Assembly (NCBI GenBank): GCA_016795155.1
Contig: JAEUIE010000044.1
Location: 252,224-289,765 of the forward strand
Origin: Planctomycetia bacterium
GTDB taxonomy: Bacteria; Planctomycetota; Planctomycetia; Gemmatales; HRBIN36
Reading direction: 5' to 3'
DNA: 37,542 bases
Part shown: one piece after another, positions 16,850 to 24,305 of the stretch
Numbering within the stretch: position 1 is the stretch's first letter
Layout of the letters: every line of letters starts with the position of its first letter
The notes under the pieces: model-generated
What the model saw: the letters and a program-made list of their open reading frames with translations, nothing else
Databases searched by the model: none
What the model was told of the DNA's origin: nothing
Translations under genes and position numbers: made by a program

Positions 16850-17953
16850 TTGGCTATACGTCAACAAGATCATTCTGAAAAAACCAGCAAAACAGACGAC
16901 TTGCGCATCAAGAGCGTCGTCCCGCTACCGCCGCCAGAGCATCTGATCCGCTTTTTTCCCATTGCTGGCACGCCTGTCGAAAAGCTGGTCAGTTCCACCA
17001 GGCAAGCTATCCATCAGATATTACACGGCAAGGACGACAGGCTGTTGGTAGTCATCGGCCCCTGCTCTATTCACGATCCGCGAGCTGCGATGGAGTACGC
17101 CCAGCGCTTACTTCAGCAGCGTAAACACTTTGCAGACACCCTCGAAGTGGTCATGCGGGTTTACTTCGAAAAACCACGTACGACCGTCGGGTGGAAGGGG
17201 TTGATTAACGATCCTTATCTTGATGAGAGTTTCCGCATACATGAAGGGCTACGCATCGCCCGTCATCTGCTCTTGGAAATCAATCAGACGGGTGTTCCCG
17301 CTGCTGTGGAGTTTCTCGATACCATTATTCCACAGTACATCAGCGACCTCATCAGCTGGGGTGCCATTGGCGCAAGAACCACGGAAAGCCAGGTGCATCG
17401 CGAACTGGCATCCGGTTTATCCGCACCGATCGGTTTCAAGAATGGTACCGATGGCAGCTTGCGTATTGCCATCGATGCCATCCAGGCAGCACAAAGGCCA
17501 CACCATTTTCTCAGCGTTCACAAGAATGGGCAAGTGGCTATTGTGGAAACCATTGGCAACCGCGATTGTCATGTCATCCTGCGAGGCGGACAATTTCCCA
17601 ACTACGATTCCGAAAGCGTGGCACAGGCATGCAAAGTACTGACTGCAGCCAAACTCAATGCACGATTAATGATCGACTGCAGTCATGCCAACTCAGGCAA
17701 GCAGCATCAAAAGCAACTTGAAGTTGCTGCAGATCTTGCCAGGCAGATTGGTGCAGGCGATCTGCATATCGCAGGTGCCATGATAGAAAGCCACCTGTGT
17801 GCTGGTGCTCAAAAATTCCTGGCTGGTCAGCAGGATCCCAACAAACTGGAATATGGAAAAAGCATCACCGATCCCTGCCTGGGTTGGGACGATTCCATTA
17901 CGTTGTTAGATATGCTCAGTGAAGCTGTCAAACAACGCAGAAAGAAACATTAA
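16850..17953 (+). CDS. Class I (AroG-type) 3-deoxy-7-phosphoheptulonate synthase
   Basis: Condenses phosphoenolpyruvate with erythrose 4-phosphate, the first step of the shikimate pathway. The protein is the AroG/AroF/AroH type: DDLRIKSVVPLPPPEHL near the N-terminus, LVVIGPCSIHDPRAAMEYA, MRVYFEKPRTTVGWKGLIND, SWGAIGARTTESQVHRE, GFKNGTDGS, DCSHANSGK and AGAMIESHL. These include the PEP-binding and metal-ligand segments. The start is uncertain. The frame is open from a TTG at 16814, which lies inside the preceding terminator; I take the TTG at 16850, giving 367 residues, close to the usual 350. No ATG or GTG exists before the conserved DDLRIK segment. The N-terminal segment that binds feedback amino acids in E. 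coli enzymes is present, but which amino acid inhibits it cannot be read. Confidence 0.9.
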   Translation: MAIRQQDHSEKTSKTDDLRIKSVVPLPPPEHLIRFFPIAGTPVEKLVSSTRQAIHQILHGKDDRLLVVIGPCSIHDPRAAMEYAQRLLQQRKHFADTLEVVMRVYFEKPRTTVGWKGLINDPYLDESFRIHEGLRIARHLLLEINQTGVPAAVEFLDTIIPQYISDLISWGAIGARTTESQVHRELASGLSAPIGFKNGTDGSLRIAIDAIQAAQRPHHFLSVHKNGQVAIVETIGNRDCHVILRGGQFPNYDSESVAQACKVLTAAKLNARLMIDCSHANSGKQHQKQLEVAADLARQIGAGDLHIAGAMIESHLCAGAQKFLAGQQDPNKLEYGKSITDPCLGWDDSITLLDMLSEAVKQRRKKH

Positions 17954-18057
17954 CATGAGCTGCCACTAATACCGTTTCCGCTTGCTGGATTCTTATTCGA
18001 AACGGAGTAGGATAGGTTTCAGTTTGATGAGATTATCAATTCAAGAAGAGGTGCATC

Positions 18058-18474
18058 ATGCCGAGAGCAATCTGGGGCAGTTCATTGGTTTTATTACTGG
18101 CCAGTGTATTAATTGCAGACGACAAGGATGACGCAGCAAAGAAGGAACAGGAAAAATTCCAGGGCGAATGGAAGCTGGTGCAGTCCGACGAGATTACTTT
18201 GAAGATCAAAGGAGCTGAGTATGAGTTCAATGGAGGCGGTCAGTCGGAAAAAGGCAAGTTCAAGTTTAATCCCTCCACTTCACCTGCAGAAATCGATGTT
18301 GAAATCACTGAAGGAACCGATGCAGGCAAAAAACAGGTTGGAATTTACGAATTGAAAGGTGACAAGGTTAAGTTCTGTTTTGCCCTAGCCGGCGATGCCA
18401 AGCGACCTAAGAAATTTGAAGCTGCTGAAGATGGGTCGATTATCCTCTTTGAATTTGAGAAGGTGAAAAAATAA
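18058..18474 (+). CDS. TIGR03067-domain protein (planctomycete-typical, secreted)
   Basis: A 138-residue protein with a short hydrophobic N-terminus (residues 5-19, SSLVLLLASVLIA) that looks like an export signal. The mature part contains KEQEKFQGEWKLVQSDE, where the QGxW motif opens the TIGR03067 domain, followed by GKFKFNPSTSPAEIDVEITEG and IYELKGDKVKFCFALAGDAKRPKKFEA, the closing signature (usually R-P-x-x-F). The domain is a small beta-barrel-like fold found in many copies in planctomycete genomes; its function is not known. Gene start is the ATG at 18058 with only AAGAGG as a weak ribosome site. Confidence 0.88.
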   Translation: MPRAIWGSSLVLLLASVLIADDKDDAAKKEQEKFQGEWKLVQSDEITLKIKGAEYEFNGGGQSEKGKFKFNPSTSPAEIDVEITEGTDAGKKQVGIYELKGDKVKFCFALAGDAKRPKKFEAAEDGSIILFEFEKVKK

Positions 18475-18492
18475 CTATTGAGTGGTTATCGG

Positions 18493-18528
18493 TAGATGGT
18501 TCCGACTTGCGAAACCATCTACTGTTTT
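18493..18528 (+). terminator. Candidate intrinsic terminator
   Basis: TAGATGGTT (18493-18501) pairs perfectly with AACCATCTA (18513-18521), with CG/CG extending the stem inside, followed by CTGTTTT. It begins 18 bases after the TIGR03067 gene. The T-tract is short. Confidence 0.6.
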
Positions 18529-18604
18529 AGCCAGAAATTTGCGTCACATTTGCCAAGGCTACCTACTTAGAGATCAATGACCATTCTCTGCAGGAGTTTC
18601 AACC

Positions 18605-19009
18605 ATGCAGTCTACGCGGCAATGGTTAGCTGGATTTGCTGTAGTCACCTGTGTAGCATCCGTAATTATTACTGCAAATATCCTGTTTCCGGCAAGTAGT
18701 GATATTGCATTAGCTATGCCCACCATTGGCTGGGCCATTGCACCTTATTTCATCTTGATTGGCATCAGCTTCTTTACTGGTAAGCGAATCGAAAGTGCCT
18801 GCGTTGCACTCATAGGTTCCCTTTTTGTATCTGTCATTGGGATTTACTGGTTGGTTGATGCATTTTACATCCACCCCGATCCGCAAGCCGGTCTTGCAAT
18901 GCTGGTCATTCCCTTGCTGCAATGGATTGGCTGCGGATTAACAGCTGCTGCTTGTCTAGCCATGGTTTTTCTGAAATGGCTGGTATGGCCTCAGCGTCGA
19001 ACAGCGTAG
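18605..19009 (+). CDS. Hypothetical four-helix integral membrane protein
   Basis: A 134-residue protein with four hydrophobic segments (about residues 8-28, 40-58, 65-87 and 98-124) separated by short loops and ending in a basic tail WPQRRTA. CAGGAG lies eight bases before the ATG. No conserved motif is recognisable. It stands alone, about 130 bases after the previous gene and 120 before the next. Function unknown. Confidence 0.65.
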   Translation: MQSTRQWLAGFAVVTCVASVIITANILFPASSDIALAMPTIGWAIAPYFILIGISFFTGKRIESACVALIGSLFVSVIGIYWLVDAFYIHPDPQAGLAMLVIPLLQWIGCGLTAAACLAMVFLKWLVWPQRRTA

Positions 19010-19132
19010 CGGCTACCAAAGTTATCATTCAATTCAACATGCAAAACATTATTCATCTGGATTTTACTTGTATCCAGTCAGTCTACCGGTTAACCCTAAT
19101 GAAGATTCGCGACTTTACTTTGGAGTAGCACC

Positions 19133-20155
19133 ATGAACATTATTGAAATGATCAAGAACAACATGTCGAGCGGAATGCTCAATCAGCTGAGTTCACTGAT
19201 CGGAGCTAGCCCGGAGCAAACCAAGGCTGCAGCTGGCGCTGCGGTTCCCTCCATCCTGGCTGGCATGTCCAAGCTGTCGGAATCTCGCGATGGTGCCGAT
19301 CGGTTGTCAGAAATTCTGAACAACCTTGATCCCAGTATCATAGGCAACCTCGATGGTATGTTTACCGGAGACAAGGCCGAGAAAGTACAGCAGCAAGGCG
19401 GTGGCATGCTGGAAAAACTGCTCGGCGGTGGCCTGCTGGCTGGGCTGGTGTCTGCCATTGGTAAATTTACCGGCTCTGGCAGCGGCGTGATTCAGAAACT
19501 ACTAGCGTTCCTGGCGCCGTTAATAATGGGCACCATCTCCAAATCACTCGGAGGCAAGACCTCGGCACAAGGGCTGACTCAGTTCTTCAGTGAACAGAAA
19601 AACAACATCACCAATGCCATGCCTGCCGGCTTTTCGCTGGGCAACATACCCGGCTTGGGAAGTGTCACTGCAGCCGCCGAGCGAACGGTAGAGGGTGTCA
19701 AGCAGGGCGTCAGTGCCATGACCTGGCTCTTACCTGTACTTCTCGTCGGCCTGGGCATTGCCTTATGGTTTTATCTTCGTGAACCAGAACCTGTCAAAAT
19801 GCCTGCCAACCCGGATTTGACGAAAAAGCTTGGCGACCAGGTCGGACAAATGACCGATTCCATCAATAACCTGTTCAAAACAGCAACTACCTCATTGGAA
19901 GAAATAAAAGATGCAGCAACTGCAGAAGCTGCCATTCCAAAACTGAAGGAATTGTCCAATAACGCGGAGGATATGAAAAAGCTCTTCGGATTGTTACCAG
20001 ATGCTGGCAAAGCAACCATTAAAACATTGCTGAGCACCGGTATAGAAAAACTCAAAGCCCTGGTAGACAAAGTCCTGGCGATTCCTGGTGTAGGTGAAAA
20101 ACTGAAACCGGTGGTTGACGGCTTGATGGCAAAGTTAACAGCGGTAACCGGTTAG
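19133..20155 (+). CDS. DUF937-domain protein with a membrane anchor
   Basis: A 340-residue protein. Residues about 1-140 match the DUF937 pattern: a short helix, MLNQLSSLIGASPEQTKAAAGAAVPSILAGM, then LSEILNN and a Gly-rich segment (GGGMLEKLLGGGLLAGLVSAIGKFTG) leading to LAPLIMGTISKSLG. A single membrane helix lies at about 198-216 (LLPVLLVGLGIALWFYLRE). The last third (about 220-340) is helical and charged, with Lys/Leu periodicity. DUF937 proteins (E. coli YidB relatives) are uncharacterised in role. The start ATG lacks a clear Shine-Dalgarno. It is followed by a good terminator, so it is probably monocistronic. Confidence 0.82.
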   Translation: MNIIEMIKNNMSSGMLNQLSSLIGASPEQTKAAAGAAVPSILAGMSKLSESRDGADRLSEILNNLDPSIIGNLDGMFTGDKAEKVQQQGGGMLEKLLGGGLLAGLVSAIGKFTGSGSGVIQKLLAFLAPLIMGTISKSLGGKTSAQGLTQFFSEQKNNITNAMPAGFSLGNIPGLGSVTAAAERTVEGVKQGVSAMTWLLPVLLVGLGIALWFYLREPEPVKMPANPDLTKKLGDQVGQMTDSINNLFKTATTSLEEIKDAATAEAAIPKLKELSNNAEDMKKLFGLLPDAGKATIKTLLSTGIEKLKALVDKVLAIPGVGEKLKPVVDGLMAKLTAVTG

Positions 20156-20186
20156 TTTGTACTAACATTAACATCATCCAACTCTC

Positions 20187-20218
20187 ACCCTCAGCCATGT
20201 GCTGAGGGTTCTTTCTTT
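20187..20218 (+). terminator. Intrinsic terminator after the DUF937 gene
   Basis: ACCCTCAGC (20187-20195) pairs perfectly with GCTGAGGGT (20201-20209) around a CATGT loop, followed by TCTTTCTTT. It lies 31 bases past the stop codon. Confidence 0.85.
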
Positions 20219-20301
20219 GACTCTTGACCACGTTACATTTTGTTGGGTTTTACCAGTTTGTGAACTATGATCAGAATATCTGGATTCAGGAACATCGCCC
20301 G

Positions 20302-21159
20302 GTGCCTCCCAGCATTGATATTCAAAACCTTGTCATTCGCTACGGCAAGTTTGTTGCTGTAGATCAACTCAGTTTCCAGGTCAACACCGGCGAAATCTTT
20401 GGCCTGCTGGGGCCTAACGGTGCAGGCAAAACCACTACCTTTTTATGTCTGACCCGCCAAGTACCTATCCATTCAGGTTCCATTCAGCTTCTCGGGCTCA
20501 ATCTCCAGACGCAGTTCGATGCTATTAAGCCTCGTTTCGGCTATGTGCCCGATACCGATAACCACTTCGATGAATTCACTGCCTTCCAGAATCTCAAGTT
20601 ATTTGCCGACCTGTATCAGGTAAATCATGACCGGATAGATCATTGTCTTGAGCTGGTAGAGTTGATTCGAGCCAAGTATCTTCCCGTGCGCACCTTTTCC
20701 AAAGGCATGAAAAAGAAGCTTCTCATTGCCAGAGAATTACTGCACGAACCTGAACTTCTACTGCTCGATGAGCCTACTGCTAACCTCGATGTACACTCCA
20801 CCGAATTGATCCGCAAACTGATACTTGATCTGGCAAAACGAGGCACCACCATCCTCATTACCACCCACAACATGGGGGAGGTTGAACAGATTTGTGATCG
20901 CGTCGCCATCATCAATCATGGGCGACTGATCAACCTTGATACTCCCACTGCATTCAAGGTAAGACATACCGAACGCATCGTGGATGTGGTGCTCGAGCGA
21001 GGCAACACCCATGAACGTCTGGCCGTCAAACTGGATGATGAAGAAGCCCGGCAGGATCTTGCACGTATTCTGAACTCGGAAGTGCCAGTAACGCTGCACA
21101 CTCGCGAATTCAACTTCTATCAGGCTTTTCTCAAGCTGACAGGAGAAGAATACAACTAA
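20302..21159 (+). CDS. ABC transporter ATP-binding subunit (ABC-2 exporter type)
   Basis: Cytoplasmic ATPase of an ABC-2 exporter. In order: a core opening IDIQNLVIRYGKFVAVDQLSF, Walker A GPNGAGKTT, a Q-loop region around FGYVPDTDNHFDEFTAFQNL, a signature FSKGMKKKLLIARELL (SKGM for the usual LSGGQ, as in many ABC-2 ATPases), Walker B LLLLDEPTANLD and the H-loop ITTHN. The frame is open from a TTG at 20224, inside the tail of the preceding terminator. I prefer the GTG at 20302 (VPPSIDIQNL), placed just before the conserved first strand, though its AGG is 11 bases away; the true start is not certain. The stop overlaps the permease start by one base, so the two are coupled. Confidence 0.9.
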   Translation: MPPSIDIQNLVIRYGKFVAVDQLSFQVNTGEIFGLLGPNGAGKTTTFLCLTRQVPIHSGSIQLLGLNLQTQFDAIKPRFGYVPDTDNHFDEFTAFQNLKLFADLYQVNHDRIDHCLELVELIRAKYLPVRTFSKGMKKKLLIARELLHEPELLLLDEPTANLDVHSTELIRKLILDLAKRGTTILITTHNMGEVEQICDRVAIINHGRLINLDTPTAFKVRHTERIVDVVLERGNTHERLAVKLDDEEARQDLARILNSEVPVTLHTREFNFYQAFLKLTGEEYN

Positions 21160-22280
21160 TGCGATGGGCCATCGTTAGAACATTGTTAGCGAAAGAAGTT
21201 CTGCGGTTCCGCTATAACTGGGGCCTGCTGCTGATGGTTGGTGCCGTACTGGCATTGTCCGCCCTGGTTTCGCTCGGCGATCGCATGGGGGAAATCCCGG
21301 GGCAATCAGGGCGGATCATCAAGATTGCCATCATTGCTTACGATCAGACCAATCCTGTTGAAACCCGCTGGGCGGAAGCACTGTTGAATCAGCGACCTCA
21401 GTGGTTTACCGAGAAGAACCGCATTCCGTTTTTCAAGTACCACGATAGTGCGTGGCGATTTCAGCGAGGGCTTGTTTACCCCGATGATTACCTCATGATC
21501 AATCTTTTTGCCAATCGTGAACCGAGCAACGCGCCCTGGAAGGTAACGTATGATTACCAGGCACCTTCGCGACATGAAGCCATGTATTATCGGCTGTGGG
21601 TGAACCAGGTGACAGAGAATATTCGGGGACGCAAGCTGGTGCAGGAAGTGCTTCCCCGATTCAATGCAGAAGAACAGTCTGCTACCGAAGATCGCCTGCC
21701 GAAGATTGTCACGGCACTGGTGATCTTTGCTTTCTATCTGCTGTCGTTCAATCTCTACATCACTTCAACCGCGGAAGAACGGGAAAAGAAATCCCTGCTG
21801 GCCTTGATGCTAACCCCAGCCAGACCACTGGAAATTATCGGCGCTAAAGTGATCTTTTACTCGCTTGGCAGTCTGCTGGTTGCCGCGGGTGTCCTAGCAT
21901 TGTTTGATCCATCCCTGCTTACCTTGCCTTTGCTCTGGACGACCATTTTCTCGGGTTCCGTGAGTTATATCAGCATCGGAACCGTCGTTCTCTGCCTGGT
22001 GAAACGCCAATCGACTATCAATACCGTCTCCATGATGTATCTGCTGGTGACCGCACTCATCATGGCAGTATCAGTATTCCTGATACCGTTCATGATCCTG
22101 CGGTTTCTGATGATTGAAAACTATCTCTTCCACCAGTTGGAAATGATCATCGGACGCAAGCCGAACACGGTGGCTTACATCTACCAGCCTATCATGCTGG
22201 GCTTAACGGCAGGCTGGTTCTGCCTGGCTGTGTTCATTTTCTCGCGTCTGGGAATGTCGATTGCCACCGGTAGAAAATAA
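21159..22280 (+). CDS. ABC-2 type permease
   Basis: Membrane partner of the ATPase just upstream. It has 373 residues. An N-terminal helix (about residues 20-41, GLLLMVGAVLALSALVSLGD) is followed by a large extracytoplasmic domain (about 45-185) and five or six C-terminal helices (about 190-365), the layout of ABC2_membrane_3/NatB-like proteins. The motif EEREKKSLLALMLTPARPLEIIGAKV after helix 2 is the conserved cytoplasmic loop of this family. ATG overlaps the ATPase stop by one base. Substrate unknown. Confidence 0.88.
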   Translation: MRWAIVRTLLAKEVLRFRYNWGLLLMVGAVLALSALVSLGDRMGEIPGQSGRIIKIAIIAYDQTNPVETRWAEALLNQRPQWFTEKNRIPFFKYHDSAWRFQRGLVYPDDYLMINLFANREPSNAPWKVTYDYQAPSRHEAMYYRLWVNQVTENIRGRKLVQEVLPRFNAEEQSATEDRLPKIVTALVIFAFYLLSFNLYITSTAEEREKKSLLALMLTPARPLEIIGAKVIFYSLGSLLVAAGVLALFDPSLLTLPLLWTTIFSGSVSYISIGTVVLCLVKRQSTINTVSMMYLLVTALIMAVSVFLIPFMILRFLMIENYLFHQLEMIIGRKPNTVAYIYQPIMLGLTAGWFCLAVFIFSRLGMSIATGRK

Positions 22281-22287
22281 TCTTCTT

Positions 22288-22318
22288 CTCCTCCCCTGGC
22301 GGGAGAGGAGTAGGGGTT
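22288..22318 (+). terminator. Candidate terminator after the ABC-2 permease
   Basis: CTCCTCCCC (22288-22296) pairs with GGGAGAGGAG (22301-22310) with one bulged A and a TGGC loop. Only GGTTTCTT follows, so the T-tract is weak. It lies between convergent genes. Confidence 0.5.
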
Positions 22319-22336
22319 TCTTGGCATTTTGAAGTA

Positions 22337-23785
22337 CTAAGCAGGTTCTTCTACAGACTGTTCCAGTACTTTCTTCGCTGCCTTGCGGCGATAACGATAG
22401 AATCCCAGGCCAGCCAGTGCACCGGTGGCGATCAGGGCATACGTGCCAGGCTCAGGTACAGCAGCCAGGTCAAGTTCCAGAACAAACAATCCATTCTGTC
22501 TGTCACCTGCGATGATAATTCCATTATCAAAGAATGGATAATTACCCCAAAGGCCATTGAAACTCTTCTCGGCATCGTCGGCGGGATAAGTATCGAACCA
22601 TGCAATCTCTTCAATTTCCGGACCACCTGGTGCTCCCAGGTCGCCCATACGAAGAACTCGCAGTCCCATCACGTAATTTGAGGCAAAGATAAGATCACCT
22701 TTGATAAACAGATTATGATCAATCACTTTGCTATTGTTTGGAAATGTAAATGAACCCCTGTAGACAGGATTGGTCAGGTTCGAAACATCGTAGATGTGAG
22801 ACTTAGTGACACTTTGATCGTAGTACTCGTCCAGCTCGTCATTGACAACAAAATACCGATGATCTTCCGTCAACCATCCCTGGTGCGTGTAACGGGCATT
22901 GGGATGAGTTGTTTGTCCCAATTGTACGATATTCGATTTATTGCTTACGTTGAGAATCTGCACCATATCATCAGCTACGTTAGCTGATGATCTTGAATTG
23001 GCTCCAAAGAGAATTTCCTGACCGGTGAATCGAGTATCAGGACCTTGATAGACAACCGATTGTCCATCATGTACATATCCAGCTGCTGAGTATCCGCCTG
23101 CAAACGTTGGAGCCAGGGGATTATTAATGTTGACAACATGCACTCCCCCACTGTGTGTACTTGTTCCGAACACATACGCGTAACCGGTATCTTCGTTGAT
23201 ATGTATGGTATGAGCATTGCTGAATGCCCCTGCATTATTACCTGCGAAGTAACGTGTATTCGCACTGAACGTAATAGGCGTGCCACTGTAATTACGCAGG
23301 TTGGTCAGATCAAATACCTGCATGCCATGGTTCCCATTGCCATCGGAAATAACGTAAGCATAATTCTGATAAGTTTTGAGTTCTCTCCATACTGAGGTTC
23401 CTGTCGCAGATGGCAATCTACCAACATAGACAGGGTTGGCAGGATTCGTCACATCGACAAAGGATGTACCGTTATTGAGTCCAAATAGTGCGTAGTTCCG
23501 GGGACCACCGGGAGCAGTAGCATCAGTCCAACCCCAGATGGCGCTACCCAGGGTATTGGGATCGGCATTCATGACAGAAAGCGGGACGCGCGAATGCATC
23601 TTCACACCAAAGCCATTGAAAGGCAGATTGGAACCAAACTCCGGTGGCGCGCTGCCACCTCCACAACCACAATTACAACCGCCATTAGAACCACAGGGGC
23701 CACTATTACTTCCACAGCCGCACTGTGAGTAAGCAATAGCAGGCAGACAGAACAGAATCAACACAACCAAAACGATGTTACGCAT
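22337..23785 (-). CDS. Choice-of-anchor B family secreted protein with PEP-CTERM tail
   Basis: A 482-residue exported protein. The ATG at 23785 is chosen over an in-frame ATG at 23839 because it starts a clean signal peptide (MRNIVLVVLILFCLPAIAYS, cut near residue 20) and has AAGG eight bases upstream. After cleavage comes a Cys/Gly-rich segment (residues about 21-45, nine or so cysteines). The body consists of LVIVD-like beta-propeller repeats (FVDVTNPANPVYVGRLP, VHVVNINNPLAPTFAGGY, IYDVSNLTNPVYRGSF) with AHTIHINEDTGYAYVFG, the signature of choice-of-anchor B proteins. The C-terminus has VPEPGTYALIATGALAGLGF followed by YRYRRK, a PEP-CTERM sorting signal, predicting exosortase-dependent processing. 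It faces and separates two ABC transporter parts. Confidence 0.9.
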   Translation of the reverse strand: MRNIVLVVLILFCLPAIAYSQCGCGSNSGPCGSNGGCNCGCGGGSAPPEFGSNLPFNGFGVKMHSRVPLSVMNADPNTLGSAIWGWTDATAPGGPRNYALFGLNNGTSFVDVTNPANPVYVGRLPSATGTSVWRELKTYQNYAYVISDGNGNHGMQVFDLTNLRNYSGTPITFSANTRYFAGNNAGAFSNAHTIHINEDTGYAYVFGTSTHSGGVHVVNINNPLAPTFAGGYSAAGYVHDGQSVVYQGPDTRFTGQEILFGANSRSSANVADDMVQILNVSNKSNIVQLGQTTHPNARYTHQGWLTEDHRYFVVNDELDEYYDQSVTKSHIYDVSNLTNPVYRGSFTFPNNSKVIDHNLFIKGDLIFASNYVMGLRVLRMGDLGAPGGPEIEEIAWFDTYPADDAEKSFNGLWGNYPFFDNGIIIAGDRQNGLFVLELDLAAVPEPGTYALIATGALAGLGFYRYRRKAAKKVLEQSVEEPA

Positions 23786-24003
23786 GATGCACACCTTGCT
23801 TAAAGTGAAGCTCAGGTGATGATAAATACATGAAAACACAGATGCAAGTAAATTTTGATAATAACTGAAATCAGTAAAATATTCGCTCCTCAGCGTAATC
23901 CATTCCCAAGCTCCCTATGGGATTTCCGTTCTGATTTGGTAAATCAACTTCATGCTGAGAACAAGCACCACACAATAGCAAATTCGCAAATTGGGAGGCT
24001 GAC

Positions 24004-24249
24004 ATGAACGTTTCGATCACGTTCTGCATGATGTGAAATTACACGCCACAGGCCGTCAGTTTGGCGACCTCTTTACTAAATACCTACCGACAGAACATTC
24101 AACAACTGAAGTTGATACCCTCGGGAGGTGGAGTTTTTGAAGTTGAAGTCAATGGCATTCTGATTCATTCCAAGAAAGCTACTCGATCATTTCCCAATGA
24201 AAACGAGTTGTTTTCGGAGTTGAAGAAACAAGGATTCCAAGCTGCATAA
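24004..24249 (+). CDS. SelW/Rdx-family selenoprotein (in-frame UGA read as selenocysteine)
   Basis: Predicted thioredoxin-fold redox protein of the SelT/SelW/SelH (Rdx) family, 81 residues. GGGAGG lies five bases before the ATG at 24004. The frame reads MNVSITFCMM, then TGA at 24034-24036, then NYTPQAVSLATSLLNTY, then LIPSGGGVFEVEVNG, LIHSKKATRSFPNENEL, and stops at TAA 24247. In this family an N-terminal strand leads to C-x-x-C or C-x-x-U, then x-Y-x-P-x-A-x-x-L; the TGA falls exactly on the second redox position after Cys8, with the family pattern on both sides. A start after the TGA (TTG 24061) has no ribosome site and would remove the active site. Two weak stem-loops just after the TGA could serve as the SECIS. 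Alternatives are a nonsense mutation or a base error; the intact flanking frame argues against decay. No selA/B/C/D lies in the window. Confidence 0.85.
24044..24069 (+). promoter_or_regulatory. Candidate bacterial SECIS element in the SelW-like gene
   Basis: Directly after the TGA, CGCCA (24044-24048) can pair with TGGCG (24062-24066), with A24050-T24061 and G24051-T24060 adding to the stem and a loop starting with G about 16 bases after the TGA. An alternative fold pairs GGCC (24051-24054) with GG (24063-24064) and CC (24068-24069) around a GTCAGTTT loop. The position and a G at the loop start fit bacterial SECIS rules, but the stems are short, so this is tentative. Confidence 0.4.
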
Positions 24250-24305
24250 TCATCTTGATGAGCAACATCTAACCACTTCTGCAGTCGAATTTCTACGTTA
24301 ACCTC

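Noticed and set aside
17958-18010. Imperfect inverted repeat CCGTTTC/GAAACGG after DAHP synthase
   Set aside because: The loop is about 18 bases and no T-tract follows, so it is not supported as a terminator.
24034-24036. TGA as a nonsense mutation making a pseudogene
   Set aside because: It falls exactly on the redox Cys/Sec position, all other conserved residues and the ribosome site are intact, and no frameshift is present. It cannot be fully excluded without the Sec machinery genes.
24061-24249. A separate 62-residue gene starting with TTG after the TGA
   Set aside because: No ribosome site precedes it and it would lack the family's first strand and active-site Cys, both of which are encoded in frame upstream of the TGA.
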